From Mya arenaria (lineage: Eukaryota; Mollusca; Bivalvia; Myida; Myidae), in contig NC_069134.1 in NCBI RefSeq assembly GCF_026914265.1, forward strand, positions 16,771,205 to 16,835,204: a stretch of 64,000 bases of DNA. The letters are read 5' to 3'. Below are positions 24,601-35,939 of the stretch, one piece after another. Made by a program: the position numbers and the translations under genes. Each line of letters opens with the position of its first letter. Positions within the stretch are counted from its first letter, which is position 1. The notes beneath the pieces are model-generated. The model worked only from the letters and a program-made list of their open reading frames with translations, was not told the DNA's origin and did not search any database.

Positions 24601-27334
24601 CCTTTCTACAGACAACCTTTGAATTCAATCAAAGATTTTGAAAATAATTACATTTAATTCAACATTAAGATCAAGCTGTAAAATTCACATTTATCTTGAA
24701 TTCAGCACACTCAATAATACATGTAAGACTTTGCAGCTCACCTCAAACACTCCCCTAGCAAAAGGGAAGAGCCTGTTAAGAACCTGTTTGGCTGTGTCAA
24801 GGTCCAGGAGAAATGGTGCCCAGCAGGTAGCGAACGTGGCCAACACTGCCAAACCTATCTGTACAAGTCGCCAGAAGCTGCAATAAACATGAAGAAATGG
24901 GGGTTATAATATGTCAGAAAAGAGTAGGTCGAGAACACAATGAATTGGCCACCACTGAAAGACCTACGCCCTTATGAAAGTAGGTCATGTAGAAGTGTGG
25001 ATTTAAACAGTATTACTTAACGATAAGACATAAATACAAAATCAATTTAATTTTCAATAAACAAGTTGATTTTATTGAAATAAATTATTCAAATAATTGA
25101 ACAATGCAGAGGAAACACAGTGAAAATGCACGTTTTGGTTGAAATCACCAGTTATAACAAATGACAATGGACTTTCTTTGATCTGTATCTGGTTTATTTG
25201 ATCTAGCAGGACAGTTTCCATTCATGAGAAAGTTACAGCCCGGACATGACCATCGATACACAATGTTCTTATATGCAGCATTCCAAAGTAAGCAAACACT
25301 TACTGTGATAGGGACAAGGGTCTTGCATGTAACACATTGTCTTGATATGTCAAACACATGTGGAAAGTTATTTTAAAATCTGTCCATACAAGAGAAAGTT
25401 ACAGTATGGACACGACCACCTATACTCTTATGTCCTTATATGCAGCATTCCTTTGTATACAAACATTAAAGTCACTTTAGTGTTACCTTGACCTTAGGGG
25501 TAGGGACTTGTGCACGCGCCACACGTTCTTGGTATGTCAAACACATGTGGCAAGCAACTATTCCAATTGCAATTAAAATATATTAGACTTATTGGCAGAT
25601 TCATAAACTGCTGCAAAATAAGAACTGGAGCTTAGAAAAGTAAAAGCGACCATTAAATGTATTACTAAAGCTGATTGAGGACACCTTTCATTTCAAATAT
25701 GCCTACCCTCCTCTGCGAATGTCTCTTAAGCATGTTCCCAGCAGGAAACAGAAGAAAGGCATGGCGTGGTAGAGCTCCATCTGTTTGTAGTTGAGGGCCA
25801 GACAAAACAACACTGATCCCAGGACATCATGGTTCGTTGCCAGGCTAGTCACTGCCAGCAGGGCTAACCCTAGGCTCACACAGTTGTATCTTAGTTCTAG
25901 GTAAAGATAGTAAATCATAGAATGGAGAATGGAAGGTCACGTTTTTATACCTTTATTTGCTGAAGAATAAGGAAAATGGCATTTTTATTGGTTATATATT
26001 GTGTTATAATTACGACCACTTTTAAGTAGTTCTGAGCTTTTAAACTTTTGATATAGACTGTGTTAACCTTCATTATATGAGTGAGTATCCTAAACCTATA
26101 GTAGTCTTCTAATGTCTACCGTAGCAAGGAAGATGTAAATGAAGCTGCTTTAATATGTATACAGCCGCTACTGTTTAACATAAGGATACTGAAAATGCCC
26201 ATAGTCAATCAGTATCAGCCCTGGGTACAGAAGCATCAACAGGTAGGACTTTACCTGAAACACAACCACAAGTTATTTGTACAACAGTTTTCATATGACA
26301 GGGTTAGAATTTAATCATATAATGCAAATTTTTAGCAGATAATTTATCTGATCATGGCAGTAAATAACATTACAATGCAAAGGCTGCAGCTTCACTTTAA
26401 TATTATGTGCATCATTTTAAAAAACAACACAAAATAATTGTACTAAAATCCACTTGCTGTATTCTTTCAAGCATAGGCAAATTTCATGCAAATTTTACAA
26501 ACATGCGAGTCTTAATTCGAGCCCTGTGTGATAACTATGTAAGTCTTTTTGATGTACAGTCAAAAAAGCTGTAAATGTAATTGAATTGGATGGACATGTA
26601 CAATTGCCAAAGAAACAGTTTTTTTCTAAAGAGAATCTTACTGATTTTAGATAAAGCTTAAATATTTTATTATACTAGTATTACAGTAATCCAGAATCAA
26701 AGTCTGAGGTGAGCTATCAGATATTTTTCAAAGTAGCAATTTAAACAAGAATCATGAACTGATTTCAATACATTACCAGCATATGCCATATGCTGTTGAA
26801 CTTAAGTACATGTACACATAGAAACTACTAACTGAGGCATCCTGGTCTGTGAGATGAGGTTTCCGTGCTGCAAACGTCCAATAAACAGCAGGAAAGAAGA
26901 TGAAAACATCCACCAACAGCACTGCAACATTCACAACACTTGGCTTAGTTTAAGGTACTAAATAAAATTGAACGGTGAACATTGTACTGTAAATATTGTT
27001 TAACTTTTGTTAATTAAAATTCCAGATTGTATTTTTAAACTTTGTAAAGGAGTATTTTGTACAATATTTTAATACACAGATAGAACTAACTTTATTGTTG
27101 ATCAATATTTTAATTTACAAATGAAAACAGACTTGTAAACAAAGTTTTAATGAAAATTACGACAATAATAATTTCATACACACACCTAGAGAAAACCAAC
27201 TGAATAAAAAGGTACTTTTTAGCAATCTCACCAGAATATCTCATAAAGAGCTTGTGTTCATAACTCTCATAGCCACGTGAAATGTTCAAGGCCACCCAAT
27301 CCGGCTTGAGGTACTTGGCTCTGAAGGTATGAAA

Positions 27335-27369
<35 letters not shown>

Positions 27370-30300
27370 GATCAACTATCTATCATAGCTGCTACTCAGG
27401 AGGGGATGAGATAGCAGACATGCTTTCCTTTAATTTTAAACAACATGCTTTTAATGAATGCAAATTTAAATTCAGATTAACCCTTTCCTTTATAGAAACA
27501 CCCTTTTCTCCTCTATCCATACCCTCATAGATGTGCCTATTGCCATAGTTTGCATTAGACTTTAAGATGTACTTTTTATGGTAAAATTAATTATATTTGT
27601 ATAATAAGAATGTCAACAGATTATAAAATTTCCACTTACACAAGCCCACATAAGTAGCTGTGGTACGCAGTTAAAGGGGGGTAATCCAGACCCCAGTACA
27701 TCAGGTCATTCCGTGAAGAGTTCTTGTACCTGCACCATAAATCATTCTCAATTCACCTTGCAAAACAATGTCCTACATGAATTGCTTCATTTTTTTTTAA
27801 AGTTACATAAAATATCTTAATACGGTTAATCTCCAAAAGCTTTCAAGTTCAAAAACTAAAAATGTCATATAATTTATATATTAATATGTATTATAGCATT
27901 CTTTGATGCATTTTGAACAGTCAATTATTGACTTTTAATGATTATAACCATTCTCTCATTTTTCTTAAAAATAAACAAATATTGTATGAAAAAAATACTT
28001 TCATTGGCTGAGGTTTGTTCCTTAAAAGGCAAACACTGTTTATATCACACTTAAACTTATTTAGTAGGTCAAACATCTCGCCTTTGCCAAAATCAGTTTT
28101 CAACATCTATTTTTATTATTATAACATATTCATTGACCTGAAAAGAAAGAAAAAATGAAATTTAAGTTTAAGAACACATTTTTTTGCATGGAAATATGAC
28201 CTTATTTGAACCAAATATTGCCCAGAAATGGCAACTCTGCCTGTCACATACCATTCTTGTACTGGGAGATTAACAGCAACCTCCTGCCAGTGTCTCTGAG
28301 CCTCATAATCTCCAAACATTGGGGGCTTTCCTGCACCTGGCAGATAGAACATAAACCAGATAGAACATAAACAATTCCACACATAGTCATGTTGTTGTCT
28401 TTTCCATGGAAATTTTTTCCATCAAATTCTCGATGTTAAACTACCAATTTGAAGGTATTGAACTAGATATATGGTGTTTCCAAGGTCAAAGTGTTGATTT
28501 GATGATGTCAATGGCGGATTCTGCGTTTTGATAACATGGAAAATATGAGTGAAATAGTGGATAGTGTTATGCATCTCGGGTTAAAATGGCAAAAATATTT
28601 GAGGGTTTGAAATGGCAAAAAATATACAATAAAGGCGCACATTTTCTTAAAAATGGATATTGTCATAGTATTACTCCAAGGTAGACATAAAATGTTGAGT
28701 AAAGTTGAGATTTGGCAAATATAGGGAAGTACAGGCACAGTTGGCTCCCTTCAAAAAAGATAAAAAGAATAATAGTATAAAAAATAATATTATTGTGATT
28801 CAGTACTTGTTACAGTTCCCCAATCATTATGTATAAGCCTGGGAATATTTTTGCCATTTTGATCATTCAATTATCTCCGTAAGAAATAGTCTATGTCTAA
28901 TGTCACAGATGTTCAAAACAGGATTCTTAAGCATTTTCCATATAAGAAATGGTAAAAAAATCTGTCCCGGTACACTTTTTTGGACTTTGCACCAGTCAAT
29001 TGAAACCACAACCCCCCAGGTCTGGAGGGAAAGCAAGGAAATATGTTTTTACCTCAGGGTGGCCCAGCAGTGCTGAGTGAATGCAATGGTTTTGTTTTTT
29101 GTGCAATAGTGGGGAATAGGCCGTGGCTTTATGCCAGGAAATGTTTGTTCTTTTAACGGGATTTGTCTGCGTTTTAGCCAATCTTTACAGAGTTTAACAA
29201 GATCAAAATGTAGGCTTTAAATATGTACATTATTATAGGCCTTACTTATGTCCCCGGGATGCGGTGTCTTTGTGCGAGGATTTTACCAGCAGATTGTCCC
29301 CTTAGGATGGTTATTTTACCTGGGATTGGCTGGACCAAAAGTCAAAACCCCCGCTATTCCCTGGACCTTGGGGGAGGGGGGCATGGTTACAATTGACTGA
29401 TGCACTGGTATTAGCCTTAGGCTTAGGTCTAACTTTTATCAATTGGATAATTAATGATTAATTTGTCTTTGAAAAAAATGTCATGGTCAGGGGCGTAGCT
29501 TGACAAAAATATATGTGTAGGCCACGTTTTAGGGGGCCCGGGGGCATGCTCCCCATCCCCGGTAATTTTGCTGAGCTAGGTGATTGTAGGTGCATTTTGG
29601 TGTATATTTCCTTGTAAAAACATTAAAGAGAGCAACAATATCATTATGTTTTACCTCATATTAATTTTGTACATATTTTAGCTAAAGAAGACAGGCCATA
29701 GAAGTAAAACATTGAACATTTTATTAATTAAATTTCAATCAATATTAATGCCTTTTGTTGCCAAAATCTAAGTTAATCATGTGTATTTGCACAAACAATG
29801 CCATAATTATATAATGTCGCTTTCTACAGCACAGTTGACTTTCCGGGATCATTAAAAAAACTCTAGTTTCCGGCATTTTCGCGTCGCAAACACATTGATG
29901 ACGCGGTCAACATCTTATGATCATGCTCTTGTGGTTGTGGATTAGGGCCAAGGATGACAACCTGTCGCTTTTCATTGTCGTTCGCAGGAAGTTTTTTATT
30001 CGTTTCATTCCACTAAACGACCTTTCACAAGAGGCTGATGTAGGTGGCAGAGTAAGAAGAACCTCGAATACATGTATTGTAAATATGCGCGGATAAAATA
30101 CCTTGCTGGTCTACTTCGTGGTATCTTGCGGCTGCGATGCTCCATCTCACATTCCATTCTGTTTTAAATGTGTCAAATGTTTCGTGGCGATCAGGGGCCT
30201 AAGCAGCATAAATTAATGGCAGCATATCGTCCTGCAGAATTTCCAATTTTGAAGGCAATAAATGTTGTGCACTGTATCTGTCTTTGAAGACATTGTACAA

Positions 30301-31684
30301 GGTTATTCTGAAGTAGTCAGATGGTGTTTGCACCTCAGGATTTGCTCTGTTTCGCTGTCGACCAACTCTTCTTGGCATTGATGGTTGAATGTCGATGCCT
30401 GAGCTTATATCCGTTGCTTTCATGTACAGTCCATTTTACACATCAGGATCAGCACTCCAGTCATTGCACAATTTGACAATGATGTTTGTTTCTTCAACAG
30501 CGTGTAGTAGATCACTGCCTTCCTTCTGAAGAAGATTTGTCAGGTTCATGGTAGTACCCAATGTGTTGCGCCACTAAAAGTGAGATAATGAATTCAAAGC
30601 GCAGAACAGCGGGCAAATACTGGCCGGCCTTCTCGTCTCCGTCTTCATTAATAGTTTCAAGTGCGTGGACCACTAAGCGGAACGCATTTTGGAACGTTTC
30701 GAGTGCGTCCGCACGACTGAACCATCGTGTTTCACATAACAAGCGAAACTTAGTGCGCCGTAACATTTCCTCTTTCGTTGCGACTTCTCTAGAAAGCTTG
30801 TCCTGGAACGCTGCTAGACGATTTGCTGAATAATTGAACAAGAATCCAATGTCCTGAACTGTGTCCATCATAGTTTGGACACTCGGGTGGAAACTGGTAC
30901 TGGAGGCATGATTGCCAAGTTCCTTCTAGCAATTGTTGTTTGGTATCTTCATCTATTAAAGTCAAAGGGAGACTATCGAAATCAGGATACAAAGGACTAT
31001 GTTCTGCAATATTGGCACCAGATCATTTACAATTTCAAATAATAAAGCGCCCGCAACATTTTACCAAGCCGATTGGAAATGTTTAATTTACGGCGTAAAC
31101 GCGCAGACTACTGGTATGCAACTTCCGATAAATTCTATACGGAACATTAATGCCGCGTGAAAATGTATTTTAGAGCAAAGGAAAATGATATATTTGCAAT
31201 ACCAGGTTTCCTATAAATTAAAGAGCATTTGTCGGAATTTCATAGTTTAGCCCCTCACCCTCCTAGTCATTCTAAAATGCCGTACAGGTTTTTTTTTAAT
31301 GATGGTTAGCCTGGACCAGGCTAACCATCAGTAAAAAAAAAAGCCTGGACGGCATTTTAGAATGACTACTCACCCTCCTATGGCTTCAGTTTTTATTGCA
31401 GATATGGCATCTTTATTTTTTCGGTTTTTCTGAAATATGTGTAGGCCGCGGCCTACAGGAAGCTACGCCCCTGATAGTTACAGCAAATTATAAACTATAA
31501 CATCGTCCATCAAATTTCCTTGCGATTGTTGCCTCAGTTATTACAAATCGCATTTTTAGTTTTGTCCGAAATTACATCAACTTGATCAAGCTATTTTCCT
31601 ACCTGAATAGTCGCCCAAAGATACACACCATCTTGCCAAAACTGCTACAAGTGAAACCATGCATATTTTTGCAAATGTTAACAT
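21611..31684 (-). CDS. ALG6: Dolichyl-P-Glc:Man9GlcNAc2-PP-dolichol alpha-1,3-glucosyltransferase (534 aa, 14 exons)
   Basis: ER multi-pass GT57 enzyme adding the first glucose to the lipid-linked oligosaccharide for N-glycosylation. Exons: 31684-31603, 28336-28252, 27729-27640, 27320-27232, 26921-26833, 26254-26190, 25889-25707, 24877-24742, 24295-24210 (or 24213), 23592-23508, 23331-23261, 22970-22902, 22655-22499, 21928-21611. All phases agree. Family blocks in order: [26 protein letters not shown] (luminal loop with the proposed catalytic Asp, residue 37), [104 protein letters not shown]. The exon 1 ATG gives 27 residues before the first junction, as in human ALG6, with an in-frame stop just upstream. 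The C-terminus is longer than in human and Lys-rich, ending KKHD, a KKXX ER-retrieval signal also present in the human protein. Intron 1 hosts a hAT relic; another intron hosts a SINE. Confidence 0.95.
23848..24115 (+). mobile_element. tRNA-derived SINE inside an ALG6 intron
   Basis: The head GGTTGCCTGGTTACCACAGC with CCCAGGTTTGATTCTCGG (B box) is followed by GTTGGTGCTCACCAAGCTGG, AACACAAGACCACACTC and a 3' end AATAAATAAAGTTTAAAC. It is antisense to ALG6, between the exons at 23,508-23,592 and 24,210-24,295. The 84-codon ORF across it is incidental. Confidence 0.75.
27341..27366. repeat. (AT)n microsatellite in an ALG6 intron
   Basis: About 13 uninterrupted AT dinucleotides, just upstream (minus sense) of the exon starting at 27,320. 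Confidence 0.9.
28993..29399. mobile_element. Inverted-repeat MITE (407 bp) in ALG6 intron 1
   Basis: The left end CAGTCAATTGAAACCACAAC and the right end GGTTACAATTGACTG are inverted copies, each leading into a C-rich (CCCCCC) then AGGTCTGGA/TCCCTGGACCTT block. TGCAC occurs directly outside on both sides, displaced by one base on the right, so it may be the target duplication. No protein is encoded. Confidence 0.7.
29488..31473 (-). mobile_element. hAT-superfamily DNA transposon, decayed, in ALG6 intron 1
   Basis: Outer inverted repeats CAGGGGCGTAGCTT (29,488 and complement ending 31,473) are typical hAT ends; both are followed by a TATGTGTAGGCC-like motif. Minus-strand frames carry transposase segments in order: [49 protein letters not shown] (30,870-30,512), an intermediate piece (30,423-30,199), and the C-terminal dimerisation segment [20 protein letters not shown] (about 30,060-29,960). 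The type resembles ZMYM1-like hAT proteins. Frame changes and stops separate the pieces and the N-terminal part is mostly lost, so it is inactive. An 8-bp target duplication is not evident (GTCATGGT against ATAGTTAC). Confidence 0.85.
31254..31380. mobile_element. Near-perfect hairpin insertion nested in the hAT element
   Basis: Two arms of about 50 bp (AGTCATTCTAAAATGCCG then TGATGGTTAGCCTGGAC, and their complement) meet at CCTGGACCAGG with almost no loop. The hairpin (31,266-31,366) is flanked by a 12-bp direct repeat CTCACCCTCCTA (31,254-31,265 and 31,369-31,380), consistent with insertion into the hAT copy after it landed in the intron. Confidence 0.8.
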
Positions 31685-31689
31685 TTCTC

Positions 31690-34320
31690 TTTGCTAAAAT
31701 ATCTCTAAAGCTTTCATTTGTTATTCCACGTCTATTTTGATGGGAGCAGACAACAGAAATTTGAGTGCACATGTCAGCACAACGGTTACTTCCCTTCGCA
31801 GAAGATTCAAAGGAAAACATGCGCGGTTTTGATATTTTCACTGCATGCTAAGGAGTGAAAATTTCAATTGACATTAAGAATTACTTTAAAATCCATTGTA
31901 GCTACTTCCCCAAATTTAAACACACCACTTCAGAACCAGAAAATATTGCCAAAACCTGTTGTAAAAAAGTTGTAAATGGTTACAAATTAAGTTCATTAAT
32001 TAATTTCAATATATCCTCCGCTCACGGGAGATTTGACCACAATAGAAATGAGCCTTAATTTTTTTTAAGTAACTCCTAAAACAAAACTTCTGAAAATGGT
32101 CGAATCATTTAGTTAAAACTACTCTGACGTACTGCAGCTGTGAATGGATAAGGAAAAACATCTATTTCGGGTTTGTAAAAGAATACGCGTATACAAATTA
32201 AACACACGGATTGCAAAAAAGAGGGCTTGTTTAACCACAAATTAGCAATGAAGTGCGCAAGCTTCAACTACGAACGAATATTTTCCACACAGCACATGGT
32301 TAAATTGGGTAAAAAGATTTTTGAACAGTAGAACTGAAATTCCTTTCACGTGTGGATCTTTCCCGCCTTAAAGTAAATTTTGTCTGCTCAGCGGTTTTAT
32401 GGACAGTGCATTTCCAGCTTGACTTCGAACGTGTTACACTATGCAAGATGAAATCGGCAATAGTAGTGACCTGTATTTGTTAACCAAAGTGCATATGTCA
32501 GATATTATGCCAAGACTAACATTATTTTTTTTTGTTTGACGATTAAGAAATGTCATATATTTCCTTATTTATAAATAGCTGTCGCGTCAAACTATCTGAA
32601 AACAACGTCATTATCTTTTTCAGAAAAGATAATTTGCGGATATCGACTAAGCTTGTAAGATGATAATAATCCCACCATTGACTCACACAAGTCGGAACGT
32701 GTGTATTTATTAAAGCCTTTGATCATTTAAAAAAAAATAATGTTGAGTCCTATTGATGGTATAACGATCTGATTCTTTGAGGCTATTCCGACATTCGCTT
32801 CCATGCAAAATAGTTGGAATAATAATTTTTCGATATAATATATTATGCTTACCAAAGTTATCGGACCATTAGTCCCTCGTCAGGTAAGCCATAGCGTTAG
32901 AATTTAGTGTGTGCTCTTTTGGCACCGTTATTAATTGTGTGTTGTATCCCCTACCTTATATTCAGAGTTGACTAATATCCCTAAATGGGTGGAAGATTAG
33001 AGACAATTATGCAAATGTCCGGCAAATGTTACTTATAATAATACTGACAGGCGTTTTTGTGGGGAACGACTAGCACCTTTTTTATATTTGTATTAATTTT
33101 GTGAAGAACTGCATATATAACAAACACGGGGAATAGTATGGGCGGTATTTTACGTTTTATTTTTTTCGACCCTAATTTCATCCTTTGAAATTTATTTTAA
33201 TATAATATCATCTGGTACAGATTTTTTTCTAAGAAGGCGCCTTTATAACTTTTCATCAGTTTCTGTCAAATTAATGATATTATCAAAAAGTATTCCGTGT
33301 AATTCCATTATTTGCTGGCTTACATCCTGCGTAGCAACATAATTTGGAAAAATAATTTTGCGCTTCAGTAGCTACCTTCAATTAGAAAAATACATACTAA
33401 AATTGATTTTGATTAATGAAAAATGGTCATTTGTGATTATCATGAAGATGTTTCCTATTTAAAGTATAATAACCTCTAGATGGTGGAATATTATTCAAAT
33501 AATAGAAGCTTAATCTTGTTTTAAGGAATTTAATTAAGATGGTTTGTGAATTTGGGACCTGGTTTCCGAAACTATCCAAGATTCTTATTTCTACCTATTC
33601 AGTGGTGCTGATATTTTCGATTAATGTTCCACCGTTCCTTAATATTTTACCCCGCATTTAGACGGACGTTCTCCCACACATTCATAGCGTATCATACTGC
33701 ACAATAAATCATATATAATATAGTGCCTCCCTTAAAGATTTGTCCAGGTCCACCCAAAACTTTACAATGCCACGTAATTGTCGAACATGAACAATGATTC
33801 GTAAAACAGTTACTTACTATTTCAATTTCTTAAGATAACCTCAAATTTTCAAGAAATGATTTCTAGACGTACATTACTTATTTTAGCCCGAAATTATCGC
33901 CTTAAAATAGGGTGCTATCATATTGAAGACATTATACCTTTTTCGAAAATTTTGTGATAGTTTTGACCAGAGTCATTTACGAATACAATTATGTATACAT
34001 TTTGTTATGAGTACCAGAAATCTAGATGCATTATTGGATAAAATTCATTATATTATTTTATCAATGTAGATTGCATCGGTTTCATTTATATTTCAAATGT
34101 TTTCAAAAACAGCTGTTATGTTCAAATTCCGCTTACTCCCTGAAAAACCTTCGTACATGTAGTAAGCAATATAAGTGTTAACGGTCATTTTATTCGAATG
34201 CTTAATCTGACATGTAACGATTACCACATGATATTTTCGTCTTTAAACTCATGTGCCAGAAATGGATACAATGATATAACTATATTTTAAATTTGTGCAT
34301 CTCTGAAGTTTCATTTATGT
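31690..34320. other. Upstream of ALG6; gene-free stretch
   Basis: The ALG6 5' flank starts here. No TATA box or other core element could be fixed near 31,690-31,900. The rest is AT-rich with no recognisable gene or repeat. Confidence 0.4.
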
Positions 34321-34323
34321 CAC

Positions 34324-34809
34324 AAGTACAGTGTGTGTATATTACGTGATAAATTGCGTCGGAAGGCAATATCTTGATTTGAAAAAAAACCTTTAAACAA
34401 AGTAAAACTTCACTATTTCTTTACCATTTTAAATGAAACATAGCGCAGTCTACGCCGATTACAGAGACATACCTTCGGTTTTTTACCAGAGTTTGATTGA
34501 GAGTTTAGTTTCTTTTAACACTTCGACAAACCTTTTCACAATACGACCGTCTGACGAAGCACTGTCAAAACATTATTTTGGAAACGTTTTTGTCGAAGCG
34601 TTTGATGAAACTAATCACCTTATCAAATTTCGATAATGAATCTAATGCGGGGCACATTAAGCTTTATGGACTGCCCTTTGTTTCATTTAGAATGGAGTTG
34701 TAAAAGAAAAGTTATCTTTGATTTATAAGTCTTCATTTTAAGAAAAATGTTGCCTTCCGATGTAGCATATATGACGTAATTTATCACGTAGTATACACCC
34801 ACTGGAGTA
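34324..34809. mobile_element. Fold-back inverted-repeat element, copy 1 (476 bp)
   Basis: The ends (CAGTGTGTGTATATTACGTG at 34,329 and the complement of CCAGTGGGTGTATACTACGTG ending 34,804) begin long arms that continue through CGTCGGAAGGCAA and TTTCATTTAAAATGG-type sequence almost to the centre. AAGTA and GAGTA flank it, a likely 5-bp target duplication with one change. The 67-codon ORF inside is incidental. A copy of the host locus without the element lies at about 35,425-35,560. Confidence 0.85.
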
Positions 34810-34963
34810 AGACGTAAGACAGGTTGGATTGAAAAGATCTGGCATTTTTAATTAATACCAAACGATTTATAAAATAGCATACATGTATATCATTAGGTAA
34901 AGTTAAACAAGGCAATGTGACATTAAGTTGGAGGGCCAAAAGTCCGTCCAAAAAGCAATAATA

Positions 34964-35199
34964 CTAATGTTATAACATATCATATAATTCTAAACTACTA
35001 ATGTTATAACATATCATATAATTCTAAACTACTAATGTTATAACATATCATATAATTCTGAACTACTAATGTTATAACATATCATATAATTCTGAACTAC
35101 TAATGTTATAACATATCATATAATTCTGAACTACTAATGTTATAACATATCATATAATTCTGAACTACTAATGTTATAACATATCATATAATTCTAAAC
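34964..35199. repeat. 34-bp minisatellite, about 7 copies
   Basis: The unit CTAATGTTATAACATATCAT plus ATAATTCTRAACTA is repeated about seven times, nearly perfectly, with one A/G variable site. It contains the short palindrome GTTATAAC. There are no spacers, so it is not a CRISPR array. Confidence 0.9.
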
Positions 35200-35424
35200 A
35201 AAGGAGGGTAGATGGGGAAGTATGTGGATAAACAAATTTTAAATGTTGTAAAAATATTCTAGTAATCAAACTTCTGTAAACGAAACCGCGGTTGATCTGA
35301 AGTTACATACAACCATACGATAATGAAAAACAAATCGTCTGCCATACAACCTCCAGCAGATATTCTGTGCAAATATAAATAATTTATATGTCACACATAT
35401 AAATTTTGGTTTTATATTTGCAAA

Positions 35425-35560
35425 GCCTCTGAAGTATCATTTATGTCACAAGGAAGATGTAAGACAGGTTTGATTGAAACTATTTATATTCATTGCCAGA
35501 CGATTTAATAAAAACATGTATTATTCGTGAAACAAGACAATGCGACATATTTGGGGTACT
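35425..35560 (+). repeat. Duplicated locus without the fold-back element (empty site)
   Basis: CTGAAGTATCATTTATGTCACAAG then GAAGATGTAAGACAGGTTTGATTGAAA matches 34,302-34,326 joined to 34,806-34,835, and similarity continues through the CCAGACGATTTA/ACCAAACGATTTA and ACAAGACAATGCGACAT/ACAAGGCAATGTGACAT stretches. It is a local duplicate of the host DNA that never received, or lacks, the insertion. Confidence 0.75.
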
Positions 35561-35818
35561 AATGTGATCATACAGCCACACTAATTCCGAATGTTGTTAA
35601 CTAATTGTGTGTTGCAGGGAGATATTTAGCCAACACGACTCTCGAGTCCCGGCACCTCCATCCATTTATATCTTGCGCACCGCTTTCCCAATTGTCTACA
35701 CCAGGTTTCTACTCCAACGACTTTCCACATGCTGACGCGTTGACGAGTCTGAAGAAAAAGAATCTGTAGATGATGATCACGAAACCGATCCAGGTGATAC
35801 ACCAATGATGAGAAGACT

Positions 35819-35820
<2 letters not shown>

Positions 35821-35858
<38 letters not shown>

Positions 35859-35895
35859 GATCGCACGCGCGCGCAGGCACGCACGCAGGCACGCA

Positions 35896-35927
<32 letters not shown>

Positions 35928-35936
35928 CACACACAT
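35821..35936. repeat. (CA)n and GCAC-rich microsatellite
   Basis: Two (AC)n runs flank a purine/pyrimidine-alternating GCACGC tract. It accounts for the Cys/Val/Arg-repeat ORF on the minus strand. Long alternating CA/CG is the type of sequence that can adopt Z-DNA. Confidence 0.9.
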
Positions 35937-35939
35937 TAA

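Noticed and set aside
30561-30833. Plus-strand 90-codon ORF
   Set aside because: Antisense shadow of the hAT transposase fragment.
34964-35199. CRISPR-like 34-bp repeats
   Set aside because: Head-to-tail minisatellite without spacers.
35709-35936. Cys/Val/Arg-repeat ORF
   Set aside because: Translation of a CA/CG microsatellite.
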